NCBI GenBank assembly: GCA_963735885.1
Contig: CAVTMP010000007.1
Span: 310,001 to 374,000, forward strand
Direction: 5' to 3'
Source of the DNA: JBBSBL01 sp963735885
Lineage (GTDB): Bacteria; Actinomycetota; Thermoleophilia; Solirubrobacterales; Solirubrobacteraceae
Length of the DNA: 64,000 nucleotides
Position numbers and translations under genes: made by a program. The stretch's first letter is position 1, and each line of letters begins with the position of its first letter. The notes under the pieces are model-generated. The model was not told the origin of the DNA and made no database searches. It worked only from the letters and a program-made list of their open reading frames with translations. This document shows, piece after piece, positions 16,060 to 24,609 of the stretch.

Positions 16060-17157
16060 ATGGCCGACGCCGTGATCTCCTTCGCCCGCGGCGCGCCATC
16101 GCTGGACATCGTCGACGTCGAGGGCCTCCGCGCGGCGGCCGACACGGCGTTCCGCACCGACGCCGGGGGGGTCGTCGGCTACGGCACCGCGATCGGCTAC
16201 CCGCCGCTGCGGGCCTGGATCGCCGAGCAGCACGGGGTGGCGCCCGAGCAGGTCATCGTCACGAACGGCTCGATGCAGGCCGACGCCTTCCTCTTCGAGC
16301 TGCTCGTCGACCCCGGCGACGCGGTCGTGGTGGAGCGCCCGACCTACGATCGCACGCTGCTCTCGCTGCGCAGCCGCGGCGCCGACGTCGTCCCGGTCGA
16401 GCTCGAGCCCGACGGGATCGACACCGTCGCGCTCGCCTCGCTGCTCGCCGACGGCCTGGAGCCGAAGCTCGCCCACGTCATCCCGAACTTCCAGAACCCG
16501 GCCGGCTACACGCTCTCGCTGGCCAAGCGCGACCGCCTCCTCGCGCTGGCCCGCGAGCACGGCTTCCTGATCTTCGAGGACGACCCGTACATCGCGCTGC
16601 GCTTCGCGGGCGAGCGGCTCCCGACCATGCTCTCGCTCGACGCCGGCGGCGGCGCCGTGGTCTACGCGTCCTCGTTCTCCAAGACCGTGTGCCCGGGCAT
16701 CCGGGTCGGCTACCTCGTGGGACCCGAGGCGGTGATCGAGCAGGTCCGCAAGCTCGCCACGAGCACCTACATCTCACCGAGCATGGTCTCCCAGGCCATC
16801 GTCAACGCGTTCTGCCGCGGCGGGGCGATCGAGCGCTCGATCGAGACCGTGCGGGCGGCGCTCCGGCACCGCGCCGCGACGCTCTGCGCGGCGCTCGAGC
16901 GCGAGCTGCCGCAGGCCGAGTTCGTCGCGCCGGAGGGCGGGTACTTCCTCTGGGTGCGGCTTCCGGGCGCCGACGTCGACGCCCTGTTCGCCGCCGCCGC
17001 CGAGCGCGGCGTCGCCATCGTGAAGGGCGCCGACTTCCTGCTCGAGGGCGGCGAGGACTGCTTCCGGCTCGCCTACTCGGGTGTGACGCCCGAGCAGATC
17101 GACACCGGGGTCGCGCGCCTCGCCGAGGCGGCGCATGCGCTCGGCGTGCCGGCCTGA
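16060..17157 (+). CDS. PLP-dependent aminotransferase, class I/II (2-aminoadipate type)
   Basis: The 365-residue fold-type I enzyme shows GYGTAIGYPPLRAWIAEQHG near the N-terminus, TNGSMQADAF, IPNFQNPAGYTLS, EDDPYIALRF and the PLP-binding lysine in SSFSKTVCPGIRVGYL near residue 210. This set matches 2-aminoadipate/multi-substrate aminotransferases related to the MocR C-terminal domain, but without the GntR DNA-binding domain. The natural substrate is not predictable. Confidence 0.9.
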   Translation: MADAVISFARGAPSLDIVDVEGLRAAADTAFRTDAGGVVGYGTAIGYPPLRAWIAEQHGVAPEQVIVTNGSMQADAFLFELLVDPGDAVVVERPTYDRTLLSLRSRGADVVPVELEPDGIDTVALASLLADGLEPKLAHVIPNFQNPAGYTLSLAKRDRLLALAREHGFLIFEDDPYIALRFAGERLPTMLSLDAGGGAVVYASSFSKTVCPGIRVGYLVGPEAVIEQVRKLATSTYISPSMVSQAIVNAFCRGGAIERSIETVRAALRHRAATLCAALERELPQAEFVAPEGGYFLWVRLPGADVDALFAAAAERGVAIVKGADFLLEGGEDCFRLAYSGVTPEQIDTGVARLAEAAHALGVPA

Positions 17158-17194
17158 GGCCGGCGACCCGGTTGTCGCCGCCGCGGCGCCGGGA

Positions 17195-17200
17195 TAGGCT
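17195..17200 (+). promoter_or_regulatory. Candidate -10 box TAGGCT, leaderless start
   Basis: TAGGCT ends 7 bases before GTG 17208; this supports the GTG as the start. Confidence 0.4.
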
Positions 17201-17207
17201 CGACCGC

Positions 17208-18395
17208 GTGCGGCTGCGTCGCCACCTGCTGCTGCCGGTCCTCGCCTCCTCGATGCTGATGGCGGCGCCGGTCGGCGCCGCCGGCGCCGTGCGGCTCGGG
17301 CCGGACGTGGACACGGTCCAGACGGGCGGGATGTTCCACCTGGCAGCGGTCGGCTGCCAGGCGGGCGCGGCGTACAACCCGTGCGCGTTCGTCAACCTTC
17401 AGTCCACCAACGCGGACGCCCCGGTGGCGGCTCCGTTCGACGGGGTGATCACGCAGTGGCGCTTCCGGGCCGGGTGCTGCACCGACCCGCAGACCGTCTC
17501 GCACACCTTCACGCTGAAGACCTACAACGAGGGCCTGGGCGGCGCGAGCTTCCCCCAGTACGCCTGGCTGCGGCCGGCCGGCGGCGTCAGGACGGGGCCG
17601 TCGTTCGTCCTTCCGGCGGGGAACCAGGTGCTCAGCGACCATCCGGTCACCTTGCCGGCGCGCCTCCCGATCAAGACGGGCGAACGGCCGGCGATCGCCG
17701 CCGACGCCCCGATCGCCTTCTACGTCTACGACACGGCCTTCCCCGGGGTCCGCTCGAGCGTGATCGCCAACAACAGCACCTACCCGACGCCCGGCTACCC
17801 GTTCAGCGGCGAGCAGTACGCGAACTGGTTCAACAACGTCGCCATCGCCCTCGAGGTCACCGTCGAGAAGGACGCCGACAACGACGGCTACGGCGACGAC
17901 ACGCAGGACTGCTTCCCCACGGACCCGACCAAGCACGACGGGTGCGCGCCGGTGTACCACCCGCCGCCCCCACCGCCGCTGATCTCCTACAAGCCGAGCC
18001 CGCCGGGCACCCCGCCGCCGAGCAGCGGCGTCGTGTTCAGCGGGCCGATCAGCCCGCCCTCCAGCGGCGACGGCTCGAAGATCTACATTCCGCTCGCCTG
18101 CCCGAAGGGCGCGCTCCGGCCCTGCGGGGGCTACCTCGTCATCGCGCCGGCGGGCGCAACCAAGGCGGCCGCCCGCAAGGCGCCCAAGCTGCTCGCCCGG
18201 GTCCGCTACTCGGTGGCCCCGGGCAAGAGGAAGCGGCTGCTCGTCTCGCTCTCCGGCTACGGACGCAGGCTGCTCAAGAGCAAGCGCCGCCTGCGGGTGC
18301 GCATCACCACCCAGCCGAACCAGGGCAAGGCGGTCTCCGTCCGCAAGACGCTCGTGTGGCGCGGCACGACGCCGCGGCGGCGGAGCCGGCGGTAG
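17208..18395 (+). CDS. Secreted protein with DxDxDG calcium-binding stretch and basic C-terminus
   Basis: The 395-residue protein begins with a signal peptide (LLLPVLASSMLMAAPVGAAGA). The first 210 residues look like a beta-sandwich with paired Cys (GCCTDP). A thrombospondin type 3-like stretch, EKDADNDGYGDDTQDCFP, follows near residue 222 and probably binds calcium. Next is a Pro-rich linker (YHPPPPPPL) and a Lys/Arg-rich C-terminal domain with many R-V-R and K-R pairs. I do not recognise the full architecture. Surface attachment by the basic tail is inference. Confidence 0.75.
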   Translation: MRLRRHLLLPVLASSMLMAAPVGAAGAVRLGPDVDTVQTGGMFHLAAVGCQAGAAYNPCAFVNLQSTNADAPVAAPFDGVITQWRFRAGCCTDPQTVSHTFTLKTYNEGLGGASFPQYAWLRPAGGVRTGPSFVLPAGNQVLSDHPVTLPARLPIKTGERPAIAADAPIAFYVYDTAFPGVRSSVIANNSTYPTPGYPFSGEQYANWFNNVAIALEVTVEKDADNDGYGDDTQDCFPTDPTKHDGCAPVYHPPPPPPLISYKPSPPGTPPPSSGVVFSGPISPPSSGDGSKIYIPLACPKGALRPCGGYLVIAPAGATKAAARKAPKLLARVRYSVAPGKRKRLLVSLSGYGRRLLKSKRRLRVRITTQPNQGKAVSVRKTLVWRGTTPRRRSRR

Positions 18396-18396
18396 C

Positions 18397-19125
18397 TCAG
18401 CGCCCGTACCGCTCCCGGCCCAGCACGAGCTGGTCGGGCAGCGCGGTGCGCGGCGGCGGCGAGGGGTCCGCGGTGACGGCGACCGTCTCGGCCACGCTGC
18501 GGGTGATCGCGTGGCTGCCGTCGCCGCTCAGCACGATCACCTCGCCCGTCTCGGCGCCCTCGCCGACCACCCCCTCGAGGCCGGGCTCCAACCCCGCCCC
18601 CTTGAGGTAGTGGAGGAGATCCTCGGCCTCGTTCTCGAAGCGCAGGATCCGCACCTTCGCCCCCGCCTCGCAGTCGGCCAGCGGAACGCCCTCGATGCGG
18701 GTCCCGACCTCGATGGGGTGCCCGTGCGGGCAGGTCTTCGCGTCGCCGACCGCGCTGCGGACGTAGGCCTCGAAGGCCGGGGACATCGCGTGCTCGAGCC
18801 GCTCGGCCTCCTCGTGGACGTCGTCCCACGGCACCCCGACGACGTCGGTCAGGAAGCGCTCGATCAGCCGGTGGCGGCTGACCACGGCCTCGGCGTGCTC
18901 GCGGCCGTCGTCGGTGAAGGAGATCGCCCGGTCCGCGCCGCGGGTGACGTATCCGTCGCGCTCGAGACGGCCGATCATCTCGTGCACGGTCGGCGGCGAG
19001 AGCTGCATCGCCCGCGCGAGGTTGGCGCCGGTCATCGGCAGCCCGGCCTCGAAGAGCCAGAACAGCGTCTGGAGGTACTCCTCCTCGGCGTCGGTGGCGT
19101 GGTCGTGGGGCACGGGCCCCGGCAT
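18397..19125 (-). CDS. DtxR/IdeR-family metal-dependent repressor
   Basis: The 242-residue protein has the DtxR layout: an N-terminal winged helix (ATDAEEEYLQTLFWL, LSPPTVHEMIGRLERDGYV), a metal-binding/dimerisation domain with HAEAVVSRHRLIERFL and EAERLEHAMSP, and a C-terminal SH3/FeoA-like domain. Members repress Fe or Mn uptake genes when metal is bound. Which metal is unclear. The candidate -10 TACGAT (19129-19124) overlaps ATG 19125, so GTG 19113 may be the true start. It is divergent from the SDR gene. Confidence 0.9.
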   Translation of the reverse strand: MPGPVPHDHATDAEEEYLQTLFWLFEAGLPMTGANLARAMQLSPPTVHEMIGRLERDGYVTRGADRAISFTDDGREHAEAVVSRHRLIERFLTDVVGVPWDDVHEEAERLEHAMSPAFEAYVRSAVGDAKTCPHGHPIEVGTRIEGVPLADCEAGAKVRILRFENEAEDLLHYLKGAGLEPGLEGVVGEGAETGEVIVLSGDGSHAITRSVAETVAVTADPSPPPRTALPDQLVLGRERYGR

Positions 19126-19153
19126 CGTACCGTCGCCTCGACGGCGCGACGGA

Positions 19154-19159
19154 TAGCAT
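19154..19159 (+). promoter_or_regulatory. Candidate -10 box TAGCAT for the SDR gene
   Basis: TAGCAT ends 7 bases before GTG 19167. The opposite-strand box TACGAT for the DtxR-type gene lies at 19124-19129, so the intergenic stretch may be controlled by that repressor. Confidence 0.4.
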
Positions 19160-19166
19160 CGCGGCG

Positions 19167-19964
19167 GTGCGGATCGAGCCGGGCACGCGGGCGCTCGTCA
19201 CCGGCGCCGGCCGCGGGATCGGGCGGGCCCTGGCGCAGGCGCTGGCGGCCCGGGGCGCGCACGTCGGCCTGCTGGCCCGCTCGGAGCCGGAGCTCGCGGA
19301 CCTCGCGGCGGCGCTGCCCGGCACGGGCCACGTGCCGCTGCCCGCCGACGTCGGCGACCGCGCCGCGGTCGAGGCCGCGGTGGCCCGCTTCGTCGAGGCG
19401 AGCGGCGGGCTCGAGCTCGTGATCGCGAACGCCGGCATCGCCCACTACGGCCCGTTTCGCAGCCAGCCGATCGAGCAGGCCGAGGCCATGGTCCGCGTGA
19501 ACGTGCTCGGCACGCTCTACACCGTCGGCGCGACGCTGCCCCGGCTGCTCGACCGGGCCGAGGGCCACGTCGTCGTGCTCTCCTCGGGCGCCGGGATCCG
19601 GGCGTTCCCGTGGGGCGCGGTCTACGGGGGGACGAAGGCCTTCGTCCGCGGGTTCGGGGAGGCGCTGCGCCACGAGCTCAGCGGAACCGGCGTCGACCTG
19701 ACGGTGGTCTACCCCGGTCGCGTCGACACGGCGCTGCACGACCACGAGAGGCGCACGCTGCCCGACTGGTACCACCGCACGAAGGGCGAGAGCGCGGCGG
19801 CGACGGCGGCGGCGGTGCTCGCCGGGGTCGAGGCCGGCGACCGCGAGGTGCTCCACCCGGCGAACATCCGCCTGCTCCGCGCCGTGCAGGGGATCTCGCC
19901 GCGCACGGCCGACCGAATGCTCCGCCGGAGGCTCGGCGGCGGCGCGGCCCCGCGGGTCGACTGA
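19167..19964 (+). CDS. Short-chain dehydrogenase/reductase
   Basis: This 265-residue SDR has the cofactor motif TGAGRGIGRALAQALAARG near residue 12, NAGIAHYG, an active-site Ser in VLSSGAGIRAF and YGGTKAFVRGF with the Tyr-x-x-x-Lys pair, here YGGTK. These are classical SDR features; an NADP preference is likely from the Arg after the glycine motif. Substrate unknown. The next gene starts two bases after the stop. Confidence 0.92.
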   Translation: MRIEPGTRALVTGAGRGIGRALAQALAARGAHVGLLARSEPELADLAAALPGTGHVPLPADVGDRAAVEAAVARFVEASGGLELVIANAGIAHYGPFRSQPIEQAEAMVRVNVLGTLYTVGATLPRLLDRAEGHVVVLSSGAGIRAFPWGAVYGGTKAFVRGFGEALRHELSGTGVDLTVVYPGRVDTALHDHERRTLPDWYHRTKGESAAATAAAVLAGVEAGDREVLHPANIRLLRAVQGISPRTADRMLRRRLGGGAAPRVD

Positions 19965-19966
19965 GG

Positions 19967-21571
19967 GTGGCTCGGGAGGAGCGCGCGGCGCTGCTCGCGG
20001 TCGCGGCGGCGACCGCGGCCGCCCTGGTCCTGCGCTGGATCGGCTTCGACCAGAGCCTGTTCGGGGACGAGCAGCTCACGCGCTACGCCGTCGCCGACGG
20101 CGCGCACGGCGTGCTGGGGCGACTCGACCGCTTCGAGCAGAACCCGCCGCTCTTCTTCTGGCTCGCCGCGCTCAGCCGTCACCTCGGCGGCGTGGAGTGG
20201 ATCCGGCTCCCCTCGCTGATCGCCGGGGCCGCCGCCGTGCCGCTGACCTACGCGCTCGGTCGGCTGACGCTCGGCGCCCGCGGGCCGGCGGTGTTCGCCG
20301 CCGCGCTCATGGCGCTCAGCCCGTTCCTCGCCTTCTACGGCACCGAGGGACGACCCTACGCGCTGATGGTCGCCCTGCTGCTCGCCTCCACGGTCTGCCT
20401 GCTGGCGGCCCTGCGCCGGGCGGGCGGATGGTGGTGGTGGGCGGGGATGGCCGTCGCCTCGGCGGCCGCCCTCTACACGCAGTACGTGGCGGTGTTCTGG
20501 CTCGCCGCGCAGGGCGTGTGGGCGCTGTGGGCGGCGCCGCAGCGGTGGCGCGGGCTCCTCGCGTCCTGCGCCGGGACCGCGCTCGCCTTCCTCCCCTGGC
20601 TGCCGAGCTTCCTCGACCAGCGGGAGCTCATCACGCTGAGCGAGGCGATCACCGCGCGCGGGGCGGCGCGGACCTTCGGGCAGCTCGCGATCGGACACCC
20701 GCTGCTGTCGCTCTCCGACTCGCTCGGCACCGCCGGGCGGTGGGCGCTCGTCCTCGTCGCGGGGGCGCTCGCCGCCGGGCTGGCGCTGATCGCCGCGCGC
20801 CGGTGGCGCGCACGGCCCGAGCGCCCCGCGCCCCGGGTCCTGCGCGCGGTCGTGCTCCTCGTGGTGCTCGCACTCGGCACGCCGGTGGGCCTGTGGGCGT
20901 ACGCGCACCTCGGAGGCGGCAGCTTCGGGCTCGGCCGGTACTGGCTGGCCTCGGCCGCGCCGGCGTTCCTGCTCGCCGGCGGCGCGCTCGCCGCGCTGCC
21001 GCGTCCGGTGGCGGCGACGGCCGCGGCCACGGTGCTCGCCGTCGCCGGGGTCGTGGCGCTGGACACGATGGACGGTGGCCTCCAGCGCCCCCGGACCGCC
21101 GCGGCCGCCGCGCTGGCCGACCGCCTCGCCCCGCCGGGCGTCCCGGTCGTGGAGGTCGCGCCGCTGGCCCGTGTCGCGCAGCGGATCGCGTGGCTCACGG
21201 GCCCGGGCCAGGCGGCGCTCGTCCAGGCGGCGATCGCGACGCCGGGCTTCGCGGCCTCCCCCCAGTCGGAGTCCTACGCGATCTACTACCGGCGCCCGCA
21301 CGCGCGCTTCGGCGTGGTCGGCTTCCGGCCCGGACGAGCCGGGAGGCCCGGCGGGGGGCTCCCGGTGGTGCCGCTGGCCGATCCGGCCGCATGGCGGCGC
21401 GCGGCGGCGAGGGGGCGGGCGATCGTCCTCTCGCCGATCGCGAACGGCGCCTTCGAGCCGCCGAGCCCGCCGCCCGGTCTCGGCGCCCGTCTCGTGCGGC
21501 GCACGCGGTGGCCCGGCTTCGCCGACGTCGTCGCCGACGAGTACGTGCTGCCGCGGCGGCGGGCACGCTGA
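19967..21571 (+). CDS. GT39-type membrane glycosyltransferase (PMT/ArnT-like)
   Basis: The 534-residue integral membrane protein starts at GTG 19967, just after the SDR stop. It has the GT-C pattern: an acidic loop after TM1 (FDQSLFGDEQLTRYAV), ENPPLFFWLAALS, then about ten hydrophobic segments and FLAFYGTEGRPYALMVALL. The C-terminal part is soluble and extracellular. GT-C enzymes use polyprenyl-phosphate sugars to glycosylate proteins or lipids outside the membrane. The acceptor is unknown. Confidence 0.82.
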   Translation: MAREERAALLAVAAATAAALVLRWIGFDQSLFGDEQLTRYAVADGAHGVLGRLDRFEQNPPLFFWLAALSRHLGGVEWIRLPSLIAGAAAVPLTYALGRLTLGARGPAVFAAALMALSPFLAFYGTEGRPYALMVALLLASTVCLLAALRRAGGWWWWAGMAVASAAALYTQYVAVFWLAAQGVWALWAAPQRWRGLLASCAGTALAFLPWLPSFLDQRELITLSEAITARGAARTFGQLAIGHPLLSLSDSLGTAGRWALVLVAGALAAGLALIAARRWRARPERPAPRVLRAVVLLVVLALGTPVGLWAYAHLGGGSFGLGRYWLASAAPAFLLAGGALAALPRPVAATAAATVLAVAGVVALDTMDGGLQRPRTAAAAALADRLAPPGVPVVEVAPLARVAQRIAWLTGPGQAALVQAAIATPGFAASPQSESYAIYYRRPHARFGVVGFRPGRAGRPGGGLPVVPLADPAAWRRAAARGRAIVLSPIANGAFEPPSPPPGLGARLVRRTRWPGFADVVADEYVLPRRRAR

Positions 21572-21574
21572 GGC

Positions 21575-22486
21575 TCAGGCCCCCAGCCGGCGCTCCACCG
21601 CCGCGAGCCGCTCCTCGGCGACCGCGACGAGGGCCCGTCCCGCGGTGGACAGCGGCGCCCCCCGGCGGGACACGAAGGCGAAGGTGTCGTAGAGCGGCTC
21701 GGCGAAGCGCGTGGTGCGCAGGCGGGCCGGAAACCGCGAACCCGCCGCGATCGCCCGGCCGACGTAGGTGTCGCCGTAGCCGCGCGCGGCGAGCTCGAGC
21801 GCCGGGCCGAGGTGCTCGACCTCGATCGCCGGCTCGAGCCGAACGCCCGCCCGCTGGGCGCGATCGGCGAGCTGCCGGCGCGTGGGGTCGTCGGTGCCCC
21901 AGCGGGCGTCGTAGAGGATGAGCTCGGCGGCGGCCATCCGCCGGATCGTCACCGGCCGCGCCGTGCGCGCCGGGTCGGCACTCGCGTAGAGCACCTCGTC
22001 GCGCATGACCGGGCGGACGTCGAGGCCGCGGTCGTCGACGGGCAGCACGATGAGCCCGACCTCCATCTCCCCCTCCCGGACCGCGTCGGCGACCTCGGAG
22101 GAGTTGAGGCCCAGCACCCGCAGCCGGACCCCGGGGTGGCGGCGGCGGAACTGCGCGGCGAGCGACGGCAGGAGGTACTCCGGCGCGCTCCCGAACGTGC
22201 CGAAGGTCGCCACGCCGCCCTCGAGCTCGCGGACCTCGGCCACCGAGGCCGCGGCGCGGTCCACGGCGGCGATCGCCGCCTCCGCCTCCGGGCGCAGCGC
22301 CCGCCCGGCCTCGGTCAGGGCCACCCCGCGGCCGAGGCGCGCGAAGAGCGCCGAGCCCAGCTCGGCCTCGAGCCGCTTCACCTGGTCCGAGAGCGTCGGC
22401 TGGGAGAGGTGCAGCGCCGCCGCGGCCGCGCTGAAGCTGCCGAGGCGCGCCGCGGCGAGGAAGTACCGGAGCTGTTGGATTGTCAT
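21575..22486 (-). CDS. LysR-family transcriptional regulator
   Basis: The 303-residue protein starts MTIQQLRYFLAAARLGSFSAAAAALHLSQPTLSDQ, the classic LysR winged helix, followed by the two-lobed periplasmic-binding-like effector domain (GTFGSAPEYLLPSLAAQFRRRHPG). It is divergent from the EamA transporter, the usual arrangement where LysR controls its neighbour. A palindrome overlapping its own start codon (22484-22500) has the T-N11-A form of a LysR box and suggests autoregulation. Confidence 0.95.
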   Translation of the reverse strand: MTIQQLRYFLAAARLGSFSAAAAALHLSQPTLSDQVKRLEAELGSALFARLGRGVALTEAGRALRPEAEAAIAAVDRAAASVAEVRELEGGVATFGTFGSAPEYLLPSLAAQFRRRHPGVRLRVLGLNSSEVADAVREGEMEVGLIVLPVDDRGLDVRPVMRDEVLYASADPARTARPVTIRRMAAAELILYDARWGTDDPTRRQLADRAQRAGVRLEPAIEVEHLGPALELAARGYGDTYVGRAIAAGSRFPARLRTTRFAEPLYDTFAFVSRRGAPLSTAGRALVAVAEERLAAVERRLGA

Positions 22487-22500
22487 AGGTCTGGCCTATG
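22484..22500. promoter_or_regulatory. LysR-type operator palindrome cataggtctggcctatg
   Basis: The sequence is a 6-5-6 inverted repeat (catagg/cctatg) that contains the LysR gene start codon. It holds the ATA-N-TAT spacing expected of a LysR recognition site. Confidence 0.55.
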
Positions 22501-22544
22501 GATCGTGAAGGACATCAAGCCTACCCCGAGGGTGGGCCGCGTCC

Positions 22545-22550
22545 TACCGT
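22545..22550 (+). promoter_or_regulatory. Candidate -10 box TACCGT for the EamA gene
   Basis: TACCGT ends 7 bases before ATG 22558, which selects that ATG over the earlier in-frame start at 22498. Confidence 0.45.
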
Positions 22551-22557
22551 GAAGCGC

Positions 22558-23553
22558 ATGTCGCACGCCGAGCGTCACGGGCTCGCCTTCTGCGCGGTCG
22601 CCGCGGCCGGCTTCGGCGCGATGGCCGTGCTGGCGAAGCTCGCCTACGCCGCCGGCGTGAGCCCGATCACGCTGCTCGCGCTCCGCTTCGCGCTCGCGAG
22701 CGCGCTCCTGTGGTCGCTGACGGCGCGCGGCGCCCTCGGGGCGCGGCGCCGGCTCGGGCAGGCCGCCACGGCGCGCCGCGACCCGCGGGCCGTCGCCGCC
22801 GGGCTCGCGCTGGGCGGGGTCCTCTACGCGGCGGAGTCCGGCCTCTTCTTCGCCTCCCTCACCCGCCTCGACGCCTCGGTGGCCGCCCTGCTCCTCTACT
22901 GCTACCCGGCGCTCGTCGTGGCCGGTGCCGTCGCGCTGCGCCGCGAGCGGCTGACGCGCCGCCGCGCCGCCGCGCTCGCCGCCTCGCTGACCGGGGTGGC
23001 CCTGGTGCTCGTCGGCGGGACCGGCGTCGCGATCGACCCGCTCGGCGCGGGGCTCGCGCTCGGCGCCGCGACCGGCTACACCGGGTACGTCCTCACGGCC
23101 GGCGCGCTGGGCCGCCGCCTCGACCCCGCGCGCCTCGCCACCCTCGTGTGCACCGGCGCGGCCGTGACGTTCTCCGTCGCCGGCGCGGCCACCGGGGCGC
23201 TCGACCTCGCGCTCTCCGCCGAGGGCTGGGGCTGGATCGCGGCCATGGCCCTCCTCTCCACCGTCGTCCCGCTGGTCGCCTTCCTCGCCGGGATGGAGCG
23301 GGTCGGCGCGGGGCGCGCCAGCATCCTCTCCACGCTCGAGCCGCCCGTGACCGTGCTGCTCGCCTTCGCGGCCTTCGGCGAGCGCCTCGCTCCGTGGCAG
23401 GTCGCCGGCGGGGCGCTCGTCCTCGCGGCCGTGGCCCTGACGCTTCCCCGCCGGCGTCGCGCTCGCCGGCCGCTAGCCTCCCGCCGGCATGGCGCTCCCC
23501 CTCGCCCCGCCCCTCGCCCCACAGCTCGCCCGATCGGCGAAGGCGCTGCCTGA
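22558..23553 (+). CDS. EamA/DMT-family transporter
   Basis: The 331-residue protein has ten hydrophobic segments arranged as two EamA repeats (for example AVLAKLAYAAGVSPITLLALRF and STVVPLVAFLAGMERVGAGRAS), the layout of drug/metabolite exporters such as RhaT/RarD. Substrate unknown; control by the divergent LysR is likely. The basic tail (after residue 300) overlaps the start of the DNA ligase gene by 65 bases, which is unusual. If the ligase start is right, both frames are used there. Confidence 0.88.
   Translation: MSHAERHGLAFCAVAAAGFGAMAVLAKLAYAAGVSPITLLALRFALASALLWSLTARGALGARRRLGQAATARRDPRAVAAGLALGGVLYAAESGLFFASLTRLDASVAALLLYCYPALVVAGAVALRRERLTRRRAAALAASLTGVALVLVGGTGVAIDPLGAGLALGAATGYTGYVLTAGALGRRLDPARLATLVCTGAAVTFSVAGAATGALDLALSAEGWGWIAAMALLSTVVPLVAFLAGMERVGAGRASILSTLEPPVTVLLAFAAFGERLAPWQVAGGALVLAAVALTLPRRRRARRPLASRRHGAPPRPAPRPTARPIGEGAA
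23474..23479 (+). promoter_or_regulatory. Candidate -10 box TAGCCT for the ligase gene
   Basis: TAGCCT, within the 3' end of the EamA gene, ends 9 bases before ATG 23489. Confidence 0.35.
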
Positions 23554-24445
23554 GGACCCGCCCGACGGGTGGGCCTACGAGCCCAAGTGGGACGGCTTCC
23601 GCGCCCTGGCCTTCGTCGACGGCGGGGAGATCGCCCTCCAGTCCCGCAACGGCCGCCCCCTGACCCGCTACTTCCCCGAGATCGCGCCCCCGGCCGGCCG
23701 CTACGTCCTCGACGGGGAGCTGGTCATCGACGGAGCCGACGGTCGCGAGGACTTCGACGCGCTCTCCCAGCGCATCCATCCGGCCGCCAGCCGGATCGCC
23801 CGGCTCGCGCAGGAGACGCCCGCCCGCTACGTCGCCTTCGACCTCCTCGCCCGCGACGGGGACGTCACCCTCGAGCAGCCCTTCGCGGAGCGTCGCGCCG
23901 CCCTCGAGGCCCTGGCCGCCGCGCTCGGCGGCATCGAGCTGACCCCGTGCGTCGCCCGGCCCGCCGACGCGGCGCGCTGGCTGGCGGACGCCGAGGGCGT
24001 GATCGCCAAGGAGCGGGGCGCGCCCTACCGGCCGGGCGAGCGCGCCGGCATGGTGAAGGTCAAGCGCGTGCGGACGATCGACGCGGTCGTCGTCGGCTGG
24101 CGCCCGGGCAAGGAGGAGCACACCGTCGGGTCGCTCATCCTCGGCCTCTACGACGAGTCGGGCGACCTCCAGGTCGTCGGGCACTCCTCGGGCTTCCGCG
24201 CGCGGGAGAAGCGCGAGCTGGTGGATCGCCTCGCGCCGTACGAGACCGGCGAGCGCGGCACCGGCGAGCCGAGCCGCTGGTCGGCCGGCCGCGATCTCGA
24301 ATGGGTGACGCTGCGCCCCGAGCTCGTCGTCGAGGCGACCTTCGACCACGTGAGCGGGCGGCGGATCCGCCACGGCGCGAAGGTCGTGCGCTGGCGCGAG
24401 GACCGCGATCCGCGCTCGTGCGCCATCGCGCAGCTCGCCGGATAG
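23489..24445 (+). CDS. ATP-dependent DNA ligase, LigC-like
   Basis: The 318-residue protein has the nucleotidyltransferase core: the adenylated lysine in YEPKWDGFRAL near residue 30, LQSRNGRPLTRYFPEI, VLDGELVI (motif III), AFDLL, EGVIAKERG (motif IV) and KVKRVRTIDAVVVGW (motif V). An OB domain completes it. There are no polymerase or nuclease domains as in LigD, and the size fits LigC enzymes of actinobacteria, which work in minor end-joining or base-excision repair. No Ku gene is nearby. Confidence 0.9.
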   Translation: MALPLAPPLAPQLARSAKALPEDPPDGWAYEPKWDGFRALAFVDGGEIALQSRNGRPLTRYFPEIAPPAGRYVLDGELVIDGADGREDFDALSQRIHPAASRIARLAQETPARYVAFDLLARDGDVTLEQPFAERRAALEALAAALGGIELTPCVARPADAARWLADAEGVIAKERGAPYRPGERAGMVKVKRVRTIDAVVVGWRPGKEEHTVGSLILGLYDESGDLQVVGHSSGFRAREKRELVDRLAPYETGERGTGEPSRWSAGRDLEWVTLRPELVVEATFDHVSGRRIRHGAKVVRWREDRDPRSCAIAQLAG

Positions 24446-24515
24446 CGTGCGCGCGGGATCGCGCTAGCCTGCCGCGTCGCCGTCCGCCTCGTCGTCGCGC
24501 CGCGCCCGGCTCGGC

Positions 24516-24555
24516 GCCACGCGCCGCGGCTCGTCGCCACGCGCCGCGGCTCGTC
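24516..24555. repeat. Perfect 20-bp tandem duplication
   Basis: Two identical copies of gccacgcgccgcggctcgtc lie end to end in the 164-bp gap between ligase and glycerate kinase. No ORF or promoter in the gap explains them. Confidence 0.7.
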
Positions 24556-24609
24556 GCGCTGCTTGCGGAAGTGCGGCCGCCACGTCGGGCAGGGTGACAG
24601 GATCCCGGC

